A stretch of DNA of 64,000 bases from Clostridium chromiireducens (GTDB lineage Bacteria; Bacillota; Clostridia; Clostridiales; Clostridiaceae): assembly GCF_002029255.1 (NCBI RefSeq), contig NZ_MZGT01000011.1, positions 34,644 through 98,643 of the forward strand, given 5' to 3'. Positions 25,422-33,313 of this stretch are shown here, in pieces (position 1 is the first letter of the stretch; every line of letters begins with the position of its first letter). The translations under genes and the position numbers were made by a program. The notes under the pieces were generated by a model. The model was not told the origin of the DNA and searched no databases. It saw only the letters and a program-made list of their open reading frames with translations.

Positions 25422-25967
25422 TTGGAAAAGGGAATTTACGTACTTCAAAATAAGTTGAAAGAATCAAAGATTGAATTCATATTTTCGGGAACATTTTCTC
25501 AAGGATTAATAGAGGAACTTGGTGTTGCATTAAAACAAAGATTACAGCTTCAACAAGCAACGAAAAGTAAGATTAGTACAGCATTTTTTACTTTTGTTGA
25601 GCAGACTCAAAACATAAAACAGTATGAAGTATCAAAAGAAGAAACAAAGGATTTTTCGGTTATTGCAGGATCAGCTATAATAGCTATTTCAAAAATAGAA
25701 TCAGGTTACCGCGTGTATTCTGGGAATACAATATTAAATGAGGATATTGTGGATTTAAAAGAGAAGCTAGATAAAATAATATCTATGAATAAAGATGAAC
25801 TAAATAGTTACTTTAGAGAAGTTTCCAGGAAAGAAATAGATATGAGTAACGGAAGAGCAGGACTTGGACTGATTCAAATTGCTAGAAAAGCAGCTGGAAA
25901 AATAGAGTATAAATTTGAAAAGATAGATGACAGTTACTCCTATTACACATTAACTGTTACAGTGTGA
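25422..25967 (+). CDS. siaB: SiaB-family protein kinase
   Basis: First gene of a four-gene signalling operon. A 181-residue protein with the SiaB/DUF6272 pattern: 'IEFIFSGTFSQGLIEELGVALKQRL', then 'FFTFVEQTQNIKQYEVSKEE', and a C-terminal GHKL-like part 'NGRAGLGLIQIARKAAGKIEYKFE'. In Pseudomonas, SiaB phosphorylates SiaC. TTG 25422 is preferred over GTG 25413, because AGGAGG (25407-25412) directly abuts the GTG and is 9 nt from the TTG. The siaC-like gene begins 10 nt after the stop. Confidence 0.85.
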   Translation: MEKGIYVLQNKLKESKIEFIFSGTFSQGLIEELGVALKQRLQLQQATKSKISTAFFTFVEQTQNIKQYEVSKEETKDFSVIAGSAIIAISKIESGYRVYSGNTILNEDIVDLKEKLDKIISMNKDELNSYFREVSRKEIDMSNGRAGLGLIQIARKAAGKIEYKFEKIDDSYSYYTLTVTV

Positions 25968-25977
25968 GGTTAGATAG

Positions 25978-26361
25978 ATGAATGATTTTATTACACAAAA
26001 TACAAAAAGTACTCCATATGTTGAGTTCATTAATGAGCAAAAAAGATTGATTTTTAAGGGAGAATCTTATCCGGAAAATGCTTATAACTTTTATGAACCT
26101 ATTTATAAATTTATAGATGAATATCTAAGTGATTTTAATGAATTAATTATAGAATTTCAACTTTCTTATATAAATACTAGCAGCATAAAATGTTTAATTA
26201 TATTATTTGATAAACTTAATGAGAACTATCAAAGTGGGAAAAAAATCACTATAAATTGGTATTACGATGAAGATAATGGCTTTGATTATGATATGGGACA
26301 AGACTTTAGTATGGATATAGATATTCCTTTTAATTTTATTTCAATAAGTGATGAGGAATAG
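25978..26361 (+). CDS. siaC: SiaC-family regulatory phosphoprotein
   Basis: A 127-residue protein of the SiaC/DUF1987 family: 'STPYVEFINEQKRLIFKGESYPENAYNFYEPIYKFIDEYL' followed by 'LIIEFQLSYINTSSIKCLIILFDKLNE'. This STAS-like fold carries the Thr/Ser phosphorylated by SiaB (in YINTSSIK). In the Pseudomonas pathway, unphosphorylated SiaC binds and activates the diguanylate cyclase SiaD. It lies directly between the kinase and the PP2C phosphatase genes (4 nt gap), so switching of its phosphorylation state is encoded in one operon. Confidence 0.87.
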   Translation: MNDFITQNTKSTPYVEFINEQKRLIFKGESYPENAYNFYEPIYKFIDEYLSDFNELIIEFQLSYINTSSIKCLIILFDKLNENYQSGKKITINWYYDEDNGFDYDMGQDFSMDIDIPFNFISISDEE

Positions 26362-26364
26362 GAA

Positions 26365-28224
26365 GTGAAGGAAAAAGAGACTCTTAAGGGGTATAGTCAA
26401 TCATATATAAAAAATATTTTTAGAATAATTCTTATAGCTAGTATAATTATATCACTTGCTGTTATAATTACAGGACTTTTAGGATATACAAATACAAAAA
26501 AGTCACTAATTGATAAGGAAAAATCACAAGATATTGTTTTTATAGTGAAATCAATGGCATCTAAGATAGATAGTCGTATCAATAGAGCGGTAGAGACTTC
26601 TTATATTTTAGCAAGAGATCCCTTAAATATAAAATGGTTAGCAGATGAAGAGAAGGATAAGGATTCAGGGAAAATTGTATTAAGTAAAATAGAGAGTATA
26701 GCTAATTCCTATGATTACAGTAATACATTTATGGCAGGTGTAAAGACAGAACATTATTATTTTAGAGAAAATTCATATGTAAACAAGAATAACGAGGATT
26801 TTGTGGTGTTATCTAAAGATAATACTGCGGATAAGTGGTTTTATGAAATGCTAAAATCCAAGAAAGAAATTCTTCTTAATGTTGATTATAATAGAACAAT
26901 GGATGACTTTTTTCTCTTCGTGGATGCAATTGTGGGCAGTGTAGATAATCCTGTTGGAATAACAGGAGTTGGATTAAGCCTTAATGAAATAACAAAGGAA
27001 TTTAGAGAATTTAAGGTGGGGAAGAATAGTAAACTCTGGATGGTAGATGACAGGGGTATAATACAATTGTCTGATATACGTGAAGATATAGGGGAAAATT
27101 ATTCAGAATTTCTACCTAAAGAGGTAATATCAGAAATTAAAGATACATATTCAGATAGTAAAGAAAACGTAAAGGTATCAGAATACACAAATAGTAACAA
27201 AGAAATTGTAGATTATGCGTATTGCAAGTTAAGTTCAAGTGATTGGATTTTATTTTATGAAATACCTAGAATGGAGAATTTGTCTCAAATTAATTCTCTC
27301 AGAAACAATACAATAGTAAATGTTGTTCTGGTTTTATTATCTTTTATGATATTATTTTATATTATTTCTCGTAAAATTGCTAATCCGTATAAACAGGCTC
27401 TTTTAATTAATATGGAGCTTGAAGAGAAAGTTAATATTAGAACTCAAGAATTACAGGAGTCTAATCAAAAGATAAGTGACAGTATAGAATATGCAAAAAG
27501 GTTACAAGAAGCAATATTGCCTTCAGAGTACGAATTAAAAAGAATATTTAAGGATCATTTTTCTATCTGGAGACCCAAGGATACAGTTGGAGGAGATTTT
27601 TTTTGGTTAAGGGAAATAGATGATGTAATTATATTGGCAGTTGGAGATTGTACAGGTCATGGGGTTCCAGGTGCATTTATGACAATGACTGTGAACGCAA
27701 TATTGCATAATATAGTAACAACAATAAATAAAGATAATCCTAGTAAAATTATTAGAGAACTTCATATACAGTTAAAACAAGCTTTGAATAAGGATTCTAA
27801 TAGAAATAGCGTTGATGACGGGTTAGATATCGCAATATTTTGTATAAAGAACAAATCTAAATTGATATATTTAGGAGCTAATTTGGATTTATATATTAAG
27901 TGTGGTAAAGAAGTTCAGATTGTAAAGCCTCAGAGTAAAGGAGTAGGATACAGTTATATAGAACTAAAGGAAACGTTAAATAATGAAATCATAGATATAA
28001 AAGAAGGGGATATATTTATAGTTACGACTGATGGATTTATTCATCAAAATGGAGGACAAAAAAATTATCCTTTTGGAAAAAAACGATTATATGAAATGAT
28101 ACAAGGTTATGATAGTGAGAATTTCGATTCTATAAAAGATGAATATGAAACCAATCTAGAAACATATATGAATAATGAGCAGCAAAGAGATGATATTACT
28201 GTCTTTGCATTTAAGGTAAAATAG
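26365..28224 (+). CDS. siaA: Membrane PP2C (SpoIIE-type) phosphatase with sensor domain, SiaA-like
   Basis: Expected to dephosphorylate the SiaC-like protein in response to an external signal. TM1 at about residues 15-37; extracellular double-Cache-type sensor (about 40-310); TM2 at about 318-338; linker coiled coil (about 345-380); then a PP2C/SpoIIE phosphatase domain (about 390-619) with metal-binding Asp in 'DTVGGDFFW' and 'AVGDCTGHGVPGAFMTMT', and the late Asp in 'EQQRDDITVFAFK'. GTG 26365 starts 3 nt after the siaC stop, with GAGGAA 7 nt upstream. Full-length for the family. Confidence 0.88.
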   Translation: MKEKETLKGYSQSYIKNIFRIILIASIIISLAVIITGLLGYTNTKKSLIDKEKSQDIVFIVKSMASKIDSRINRAVETSYILARDPLNIKWLADEEKDKDSGKIVLSKIESIANSYDYSNTFMAGVKTEHYYFRENSYVNKNNEDFVVLSKDNTADKWFYEMLKSKKEILLNVDYNRTMDDFFLFVDAIVGSVDNPVGITGVGLSLNEITKEFREFKVGKNSKLWMVDDRGIIQLSDIREDIGENYSEFLPKEVISEIKDTYSDSKENVKVSEYTNSNKEIVDYAYCKLSSSDWILFYEIPRMENLSQINSLRNNTIVNVVLVLLSFMILFYIISRKIANPYKQALLINMELEEKVNIRTQELQESNQKISDSIEYAKRLQEAILPSEYELKRIFKDHFSIWRPKDTVGGDFFWLREIDDVIILAVGDCTGHGVPGAFMTMTVNAILHNIVTTINKDNPSKIIRELHIQLKQALNKDSNRNSVDDGLDIAIFCIKNKSKLIYLGANLDLYIKCGKEVQIVKPQSKGVGYSYIELKETLNNEIIDIKEGDIFIVTTDGFIHQNGGQKNYPFGKKRLYEMIQGYDSENFDSIKDEYETNLETYMNNEQQRDDITVFAFKVK

Positions 28225-28246
28225 ATACAAATATTGGGGTGATTAT

Positions 28247-28999
28247 ATGACAGGAATTGAACCAAGTTTTTTTGAAAATGAGAAAGCTCTACTCAAAGAC
28301 GCAAAAGAATTAATTGAAGATGAAAAAAGAGATGAAAAAAGTGTATTTAACAACTTCTCAGTAATTGTTAAACAATTTGATAAGGTAATTAGAGATGTTG
28401 AGAAAATAATTAGAATTAGTGATGGACAACAGGAATATCTTCATAGAATTCAAAGTGATTTAAAAAAGGAAATTGAAGATAGAATAAGGGCAGAAGAAAA
28501 GCTGAAATATTATGCTGCAATTGACACACTTACTGGAGTTTACAATAGAGGAATGGGGCTAGCTTTATTGGAAGCAGAAATTAAATCAATAAGAAGAAAT
28601 AAAGATGTTTTTTCTATGTGCTATATTGATCTTGATGGATTAAAACATGTAAATGACAATTATGGACATCCTGAAGGGGATGAACTTCTTGTAATAACAT
28701 GTAAATTAGTAAAAGAAGTAATAAGAAATAACGATATTTTATGCAGGGTTGGTGGAGATGAGTTTATAATTCTTTTTCCAAATATGCAAAAAGAAGATGT
28801 AGATGAAGCTATGAGAAAAATAACATTAAATATAGTTAAAGAAAATGAAAAGAAATTAAGACCTTATGATATTTCTTTTAGTTATGGAATAGTCCAAGTA
28901 GAATGTGATGATGGTAAAAGTATTGATGAAATCATTCAAATGGCCGATGCTGATATGTATAAATTTAAGAAAAAATATAAGAAAAGTTGTTTTTGCTAG
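28247..28999 (+). CDS. siaD: Diguanylate cyclase (GGDEF), SiaD-like
   Basis: Makes cyclic di-GMP from two GTP. An N-terminal helical region (about residues 1-85, with coiled-coil character) resembles the stalk through which SiaC acts on SiaD. The GGDEF domain (about 90-248) has an intact GGDEF at 169-173 and a classic RxxD inhibitory site (RNND) five residues before it, so product inhibition is expected. 'AIDTLTGVYNRGMGLALLE' marks the domain start. It completes the SiaB-C-A-D set. No EAL or HD-GYP protein lies nearby. Confidence 0.93.
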   Translation: MTGIEPSFFENEKALLKDAKELIEDEKRDEKSVFNNFSVIVKQFDKVIRDVEKIIRISDGQQEYLHRIQSDLKKEIEDRIRAEEKLKYYAAIDTLTGVYNRGMGLALLEAEIKSIRRNKDVFSMCYIDLDGLKHVNDNYGHPEGDELLVITCKLVKEVIRNNDILCRVGGDEFIILFPNMQKEDVDEAMRKITLNIVKENEKKLRPYDISFSYGIVQVECDDGKSIDEIIQMADADMYKFKKKYKKSCFC

Positions 29000-29118
29000 T
29001 GCTAAGAATATGGTTTCATAATAATTTTTATAAGATAGCTTGAGTAGGATTTTGAATAAATATTTTTCTGATGGTAAAACTACCTTTAGATTTTAGTATA
29101 ACTAAAGGAGGAAATCTA

Positions 29119-29274
29119 ATGGAAAAGTTAAAAAAAGGCGAGCATGAAAGAGCCATGGAAAAGGCAAAAGAAATGTTAGATAAAGGTTATGGAATGGGAG
29201 AAATCGTAGAGGGAACAAAACTTAGTGAAGAAAATATATTAAAAGCAAAAAGAAAATGGGAAGATCGATCATAA
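29119..29274 (+). CDS. Small Lys/Glu-rich helical protein, unknown
   Basis: A 51-residue protein, 'KKGEHERAMEKAKEMLD' then 'EIVEGTKLSEENILKAKRKW', predicted to be two helices. It has an excellent ribosome site (AAAGGAGG, 29104-29111) 7 nt before ATG 29119, so it is probably real. The second half resembles the short helix-turn-helix-like tails of transposase/Rpn-family proteins, but no function can be claimed. It stands between the sia-like operon and a strong hairpin. Confidence 0.6.
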   Translation: MEKLKKGEHERAMEKAKEMLDKGYGMGEIVEGTKLSEENILKAKRKWEDRS

Positions 29275-29322
29275 CACTATAGTAGATATAGCGTGTGTTG
29301 TATAAAAAATAAGGTTAACGGC

Positions 29323-29365
29323 ATAAATGCTATTAAGTTATTCATAATAACTTAATAGCATTTAT
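29323..29365. terminator. 20-bp perfect hairpin
   Basis: The arms 29323-29342 and 29346-29365 are perfectly complementary around CAT. Probably ends the small-protein transcript, although no clean T run follows. The rest of 29275-29585 is AT-rich and holds only the promoter region of the acetyltransferase gene. Confidence 0.6.
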
Positions 29366-29585
29366 ACTTATAATAGATAGGTATAATATCGTTTATTATC
29401 AAAATAGATATCTATATTCTTAAGTTCATAATTTTTATAATACAATTTCATTGTATGAATAATATTTCTTATAAGTAAAAACATATAATATCAGCATTAA
29501 ATTATGAATATTTATGAATAAATATACAAAAATGATGAATATGTTGTATAATGAGATTATAAAATGAAAAGTAGAGGAAAAGATT

Positions 29586-30029
29586 ATGGATAATATTACA
29601 TATAAATATATAAAGTATGATGGTAAAGAATTTGAGCAGGTTATTAATTTGAGATTTGATGTACTTTTTAAACCATATGGGAAAATTACTAAGTATGATT
29701 ATGATGAATTAGATAATATAAGCTTTCATTTAGTAGCAGTATGCGAGAATACGGTTGTTGGATATTCAAGAATGACTAATTTTAACGGTGAAGGCAAAAT
29801 AACAAATGTAGTTGTTTCTCAAGATTATACTAAAAGAGGAATAGGTTTTGAAATGTTAAAAAAGCATATAATTAAAGCAAAAGATGAGATGATGATGAAT
29901 TTACATTTAAATTCTAGATTGGAGACTGTTAATTTTTATGAAAAGGTTGGATTTATCAGTATTGGAGATACTTTTTTATCTGATAAAAGTGGGTTGATAC
30001 TACAAGAAATGTGTTTTAAGGTAAGTTGA
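29586..30029 (+). CDS. GNAT-family N-acetyltransferase
   Basis: A 147-residue acetyl-CoA-dependent acetyltransferase. The core pattern 'AVCENTVVGYSRMTNFNGEGKITNVVVSQDYTKRGIGFEMLKKHIIKAKDE' includes the pyrophosphate-binding loop (QDYTKRGIG), and 'LHLNSRLETVNFYEKVGFISIGD' is the usual final strand region, as in ElaA-like members. ATG 29586 follows GAGGAAAAGATT. Monocistronic, followed by a terminator. Substrate unknown. Confidence 0.85.
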   Translation: MDNITYKYIKYDGKEFEQVINLRFDVLFKPYGKITKYDYDELDNISFHLVAVCENTVVGYSRMTNFNGEGKITNVVVSQDYTKRGIGFEMLKKHIIKAKDEMMMNLHLNSRLETVNFYEKVGFISIGDTFLSDKSGLILQEMCFKVS

Positions 30030-30056
30030 AAATTACAAGATATATATTAATGCAAT

Positions 30057-30108
30057 AAAAATCATGTATGAAGAGATTAGATTCTTTTTGTGTATGATTT
30101 TTTTTATC
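30057..30108 (+). terminator. Rho-independent terminator after the GNAT gene
   Basis: AAAATCAT / ATGATTTT with inner pairing and a run of eight T. Confidence 0.8.
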
Positions 30109-30201
30109 TATAGAAATTTATATGATATGTTTTTTTGAGTCAATTTTTACTTATCAACTTAAGAAATAATTAATCCTAAATAAAAAAATAAATTGGAAGT
30201 T

Positions 30202-30235
30202 ATAACCATATAATGTAAAATTGTTATATGGTTAT
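30202..30235. promoter_or_regulatory. Perfect 12-bp inverted repeat upstream of the retron-like operon
   Basis: ATAACCATATAA and TTATATGGTTAT flank a 10-nt loop, about 80 bp before the first gene of the operon. It has no T run, so an operator or leader hairpin is more likely than a terminator. No matching regulator is encoded nearby. Confidence 0.4.
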
Positions 30236-30313
30236 TAGGAAGATAAATTTTATTTAATATTTGATACAAATTAGTAAAAGCTTCAAATATAAAGTTAAGG
30301 TGGTTTTATTATT

Positions 30314-33313
30314 ATGTCAACGTTTAAAGAAAATGGTTTTTTAAAATCAATTTTCTCATTATGGCAATCTAAAGAACAAGTAAATGAAGAAATATACGTA
30401 AATGATAAGGAATCTGAAAACATAATTTTAGTTGAAAAACCAAAGGGTAAAAAAAGAATATGGAAAAAGGATTGTAGTCCTATAAGAAGTGTAGTCTTAT
30501 GGGGTAGAGATAACGATAATAATCCTTCCTTTCTCATTCTTTATGGTGAACATAAATTTAAGAGTACTGAGGATGATGGAGAACCAATTAATAGAGTTTT
30601 AGAAGATAATGTGAAATACACTAGTTATGCAGTATTCAAAGGAAAAGAAGGACATTTTCCTGCTTTCCAAGCTGTAAAAATTATAGATGAGGGAGGATAT
30701 CATAATAGAAGAGGAAATAATTTACCCAAAATGTATTATAAGACTGGAATAAAATCTTATTGGAAAAGAGATGAAAATTATACAGTACAAGAATTTGTGA
30801 TTTTAAAATCAGAAGAGCAGATTATATTACCTTACTTTAAATTTTCTTATAAAGAATGTATAGAAAAAATTGAGGAGCAAGGCATTAACTTTCAAGATTT
30901 TATCTTGGCAAAGCATCCTAACGAAATTTTAGAATTAAGTGAAGATTTTTTAGAATATTATCAACTAATTTATGATCTAGTAAGTAATGAAAATCTTTAT
31001 TCCAGAAAAAAGAGATTAAACGAGTTACTTGATATGAAGCCATCAAAAGCAATGTACGAATATCTTATTAAAATAGGAAGTACTGAGCACGTAAGTGGTC
31101 TATTTTTGGAACTTGCAAAAAGGAAGGATTCAATATTAGTTGAAGAAGCAAAAATTATTTATGAATCAGAAATACATTGGGGAGAAGAAAGTTATATAAA
31201 GGGTGTAAAAAGATGCGCACGAATATATATTTCAACTTTAGATGATAAATTAAAAGAAGATCGAGCTAAATCCATTTGTGAATCATTACCATATATGGAT
31301 CTGCACCTTATTAGGATTAAGGACAGCAATATCTTAGAGGGGAAGATAATTGAAGGGGCAACTTATCGAAAGTATGCTAATCAAGGACTACTAAGGGAAT
31401 ATCAAGGAAGATACGATTATTCTAAGCGTAAATGGATAGAGCAGAGATGCTCCCAGCGTTATAAGATAAGTAATTATAGTGATGGCGTAATATTAAATAC
31501 TTTAGAACTAAAAAATACAATACAAGAAGCGGAAGCTTATGGACTTGCAGATGTTATTGGAAAAATAGCATATTACTTAGATGCGCCAAGGCTCACATAT
31601 TATTTTAGAGGTAATGATAAGACGAAAGAGTTAAAATACTATAAACGATATATACAAAAAATTATTGATTCTTATGTAAAAAATGATCCAGAGAGATTTA
31701 TGAAAGCTATGAAATCTCTACTAACAAGCTATACAAAACATGATTATGTATGTAAATTTCGAGGTAACTTTCAATTTAATGAGATTTTAAAGCATTACTT
31801 ATACTATGAATTTAAGGATAAACCACCTGTTGGATGGGAAAACTGGGAAGCTAGAAGCAGGTGGATGGAAAATGATCAATTAATGAAGCTTCAAGGGCGA
31901 TATGAATTTATGAAGAAAATTTGGGACAATCATCTTGAAGATGTATTAGATATTGCTAGCAAAGCAAAAATAGACCCAGTTTTAAAGGCTTGTTATTATA
32001 TTTTGAAAGATTCTAAGAATACTAAACAATTTGTAAATAATATGCCTTACACAAAATTAGTAAAATTAACAGAGGGATCTTATGAACCACTTGCAAATAT
32101 TTTTAGGCAATTACTTTCAGAGAAATTAAAGTCTGTTGGTATCTTTAAATTTGAGATAATGTTTGCTTTAATGAACAGTTGCAAGAAGGAAAATCATGAT
32201 TTGGCTAGAGACTATATGAATAAAACCAATGGAGCTTTTTCAGCAAGTGATTTAGTAGTTTTAATTAGGATGAATAATTTTGAAAAATGGTCTGAAGTGT
32301 TTAAAGAAAACTTACTTTTTTTAGATGCAAGTGAATACTTTAATTTTGTGAAAGCTATCATAAAAAATAGTGAAAAGTTCACAAGGGTTAATTTTTCTAA
32401 AGAAATTAAAGATATACTTTCATTTTCTACTAGCAAAATACAGGAGGTTTCAGAAAGTGAAAAAGTAAATCTTTTAGAAAATATGATTTATGAAATATGC
32501 AATGCTAATAAAATATCTGACTGGATTCATGAATTTGTCGAAGAAGTTATATTCTCAGTATCCTATGAAGAATTAGACGCTTTACTTAAGAAAGCAAAAA
32601 TACAACAAGTGACTAAGGCTATTTCACAAAGGAGTAGACAAGTTATTTCGATACTTGAAACAATACAAAATAAGAAATTGCCTTCAGATTCGGATTTTAT
32701 AGGTATATTAGAAACGGGCACTTCGAAAATGATAACTGTATTATTTACAGCAATTACTGAAAGTAATGAGGAACTAAGTTTAAGATTTTCAACTTTACTA
32801 ATCATGCTTGAATCAGATATTACTATCCTTAATAAAAAGGCAGAAGAAATTTTTGATAACATGACTGAAGAAAAAAGAAGAAAATTACATGCTATGATAA
32901 TAGATTCGCCTGTTAATAAGGTGTATTCTTTTGGAATTAGAAAACTAGATGAAATATATAAGGAGTTGATTCCTAAAGAGATCATTATTCAGATGTTAGA
33001 ACACACATCAAGTGAAGTTAAGGCCTATATTTCTAACAAGACAAACGAGATATTAAATAATTTAGGCAATGGAGATAAGGAACTTTTTATATATTATATT
33101 AGGACTTTGCTATTCTTGCCTAATAAGATTTCTAGAAGTAAAGACAATCTCTATGAGGCTATTCCAAAATTTGTACTAAAATATATTGATAAACGGGAGG
33201 AAGTTGAGGATATTTTGCTTGATATTGGAGGCTCAAATATAATAAAAGATTCAGAGCGCGCTCTTACTACTCTTGCCCAAATTAGAAAGGGGGTCGTTCT
33301 AATTGAAGGTTAA
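30314..33313 (+). CDS. Large helical-repeat protein of a retron-like operon (putative effector)
   Basis: A 999-residue protein, first gene of a three-gene operon with a SWIM protein and a reverse transcriptase. The first 150 residues are mixed ('SPIRSVVLWGRDNDNNPSFLILYG'). From about 170 onward it is almost entirely helical, with spaced Leu/Ile patterns that fit HEAT/ARM-like repeats ('ILLDIGGSNIIKDSERALTTLAQIRKG' at the end). No catalytic motif, signal peptide or membrane segment is visible. ATG 30314 follows AAGGTGGTTTTATT. It overlaps the next gene by 11 nt. As I recall it, the published retron typology includes a type (XIII) with ARM-repeat and SWIM proteins; this matches. Function inferred: anti-phage effector or scaffold. 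Confidence 0.75.
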   Translation: MSTFKENGFLKSIFSLWQSKEQVNEEIYVNDKESENIILVEKPKGKKRIWKKDCSPIRSVVLWGRDNDNNPSFLILYGEHKFKSTEDDGEPINRVLEDNVKYTSYAVFKGKEGHFPAFQAVKIIDEGGYHNRRGNNLPKMYYKTGIKSYWKRDENYTVQEFVILKSEEQIILPYFKFSYKECIEKIEEQGINFQDFILAKHPNEILELSEDFLEYYQLIYDLVSNENLYSRKKRLNELLDMKPSKAMYEYLIKIGSTEHVSGLFLELAKRKDSILVEEAKIIYESEIHWGEESYIKGVKRCARIYISTLDDKLKEDRAKSICESLPYMDLHLIRIKDSNILEGKIIEGATYRKYANQGLLREYQGRYDYSKRKWIEQRCSQRYKISNYSDGVILNTLELKNTIQEAEAYGLADVIGKIAYYLDAPRLTYYFRGNDKTKELKYYKRYIQKIIDSYVKNDPERFMKAMKSLLTSYTKHDYVCKFRGNFQFNEILKHYLYYEFKDKPPVGWENWEARSRWMENDQLMKLQGRYEFMKKIWDNHLEDVLDIASKAKIDPVLKACYYILKDSKNTKQFVNNMPYTKLVKLTEGSYEPLANIFRQLLSEKLKSVGIFKFEIMFALMNSCKKENHDLARDYMNKTNGAFSASDLVVLIRMNNFEKWSEVFKENLLFLDASEYFNFVKAIIKNSEKFTRVNFSKEIKDILSFSTSKIQEVSESEKVNLLENMIYEICNANKISDWIHEFVEEVIFSVSYEELDALLKKAKIQQVTKAISQRSRQVISILETIQNKKLPSDSDFIGILETGTSKMITVLFTAITESNEELSLRFSTLLIMLESDITILNKKAEEIFDNMTEEKRRKLHAMIIDSPVNKVYSFGIRKLDEIYKELIPKEIIIQMLEHTSSEVKAYISNKTNEILNNLGNGDKELFIYYIRTLLFLPNKISRSKDNLYEAIPKFVLKYIDKREEVEDILLDIGGSNIIKDSERALTTLAQIRKGVVLIEG

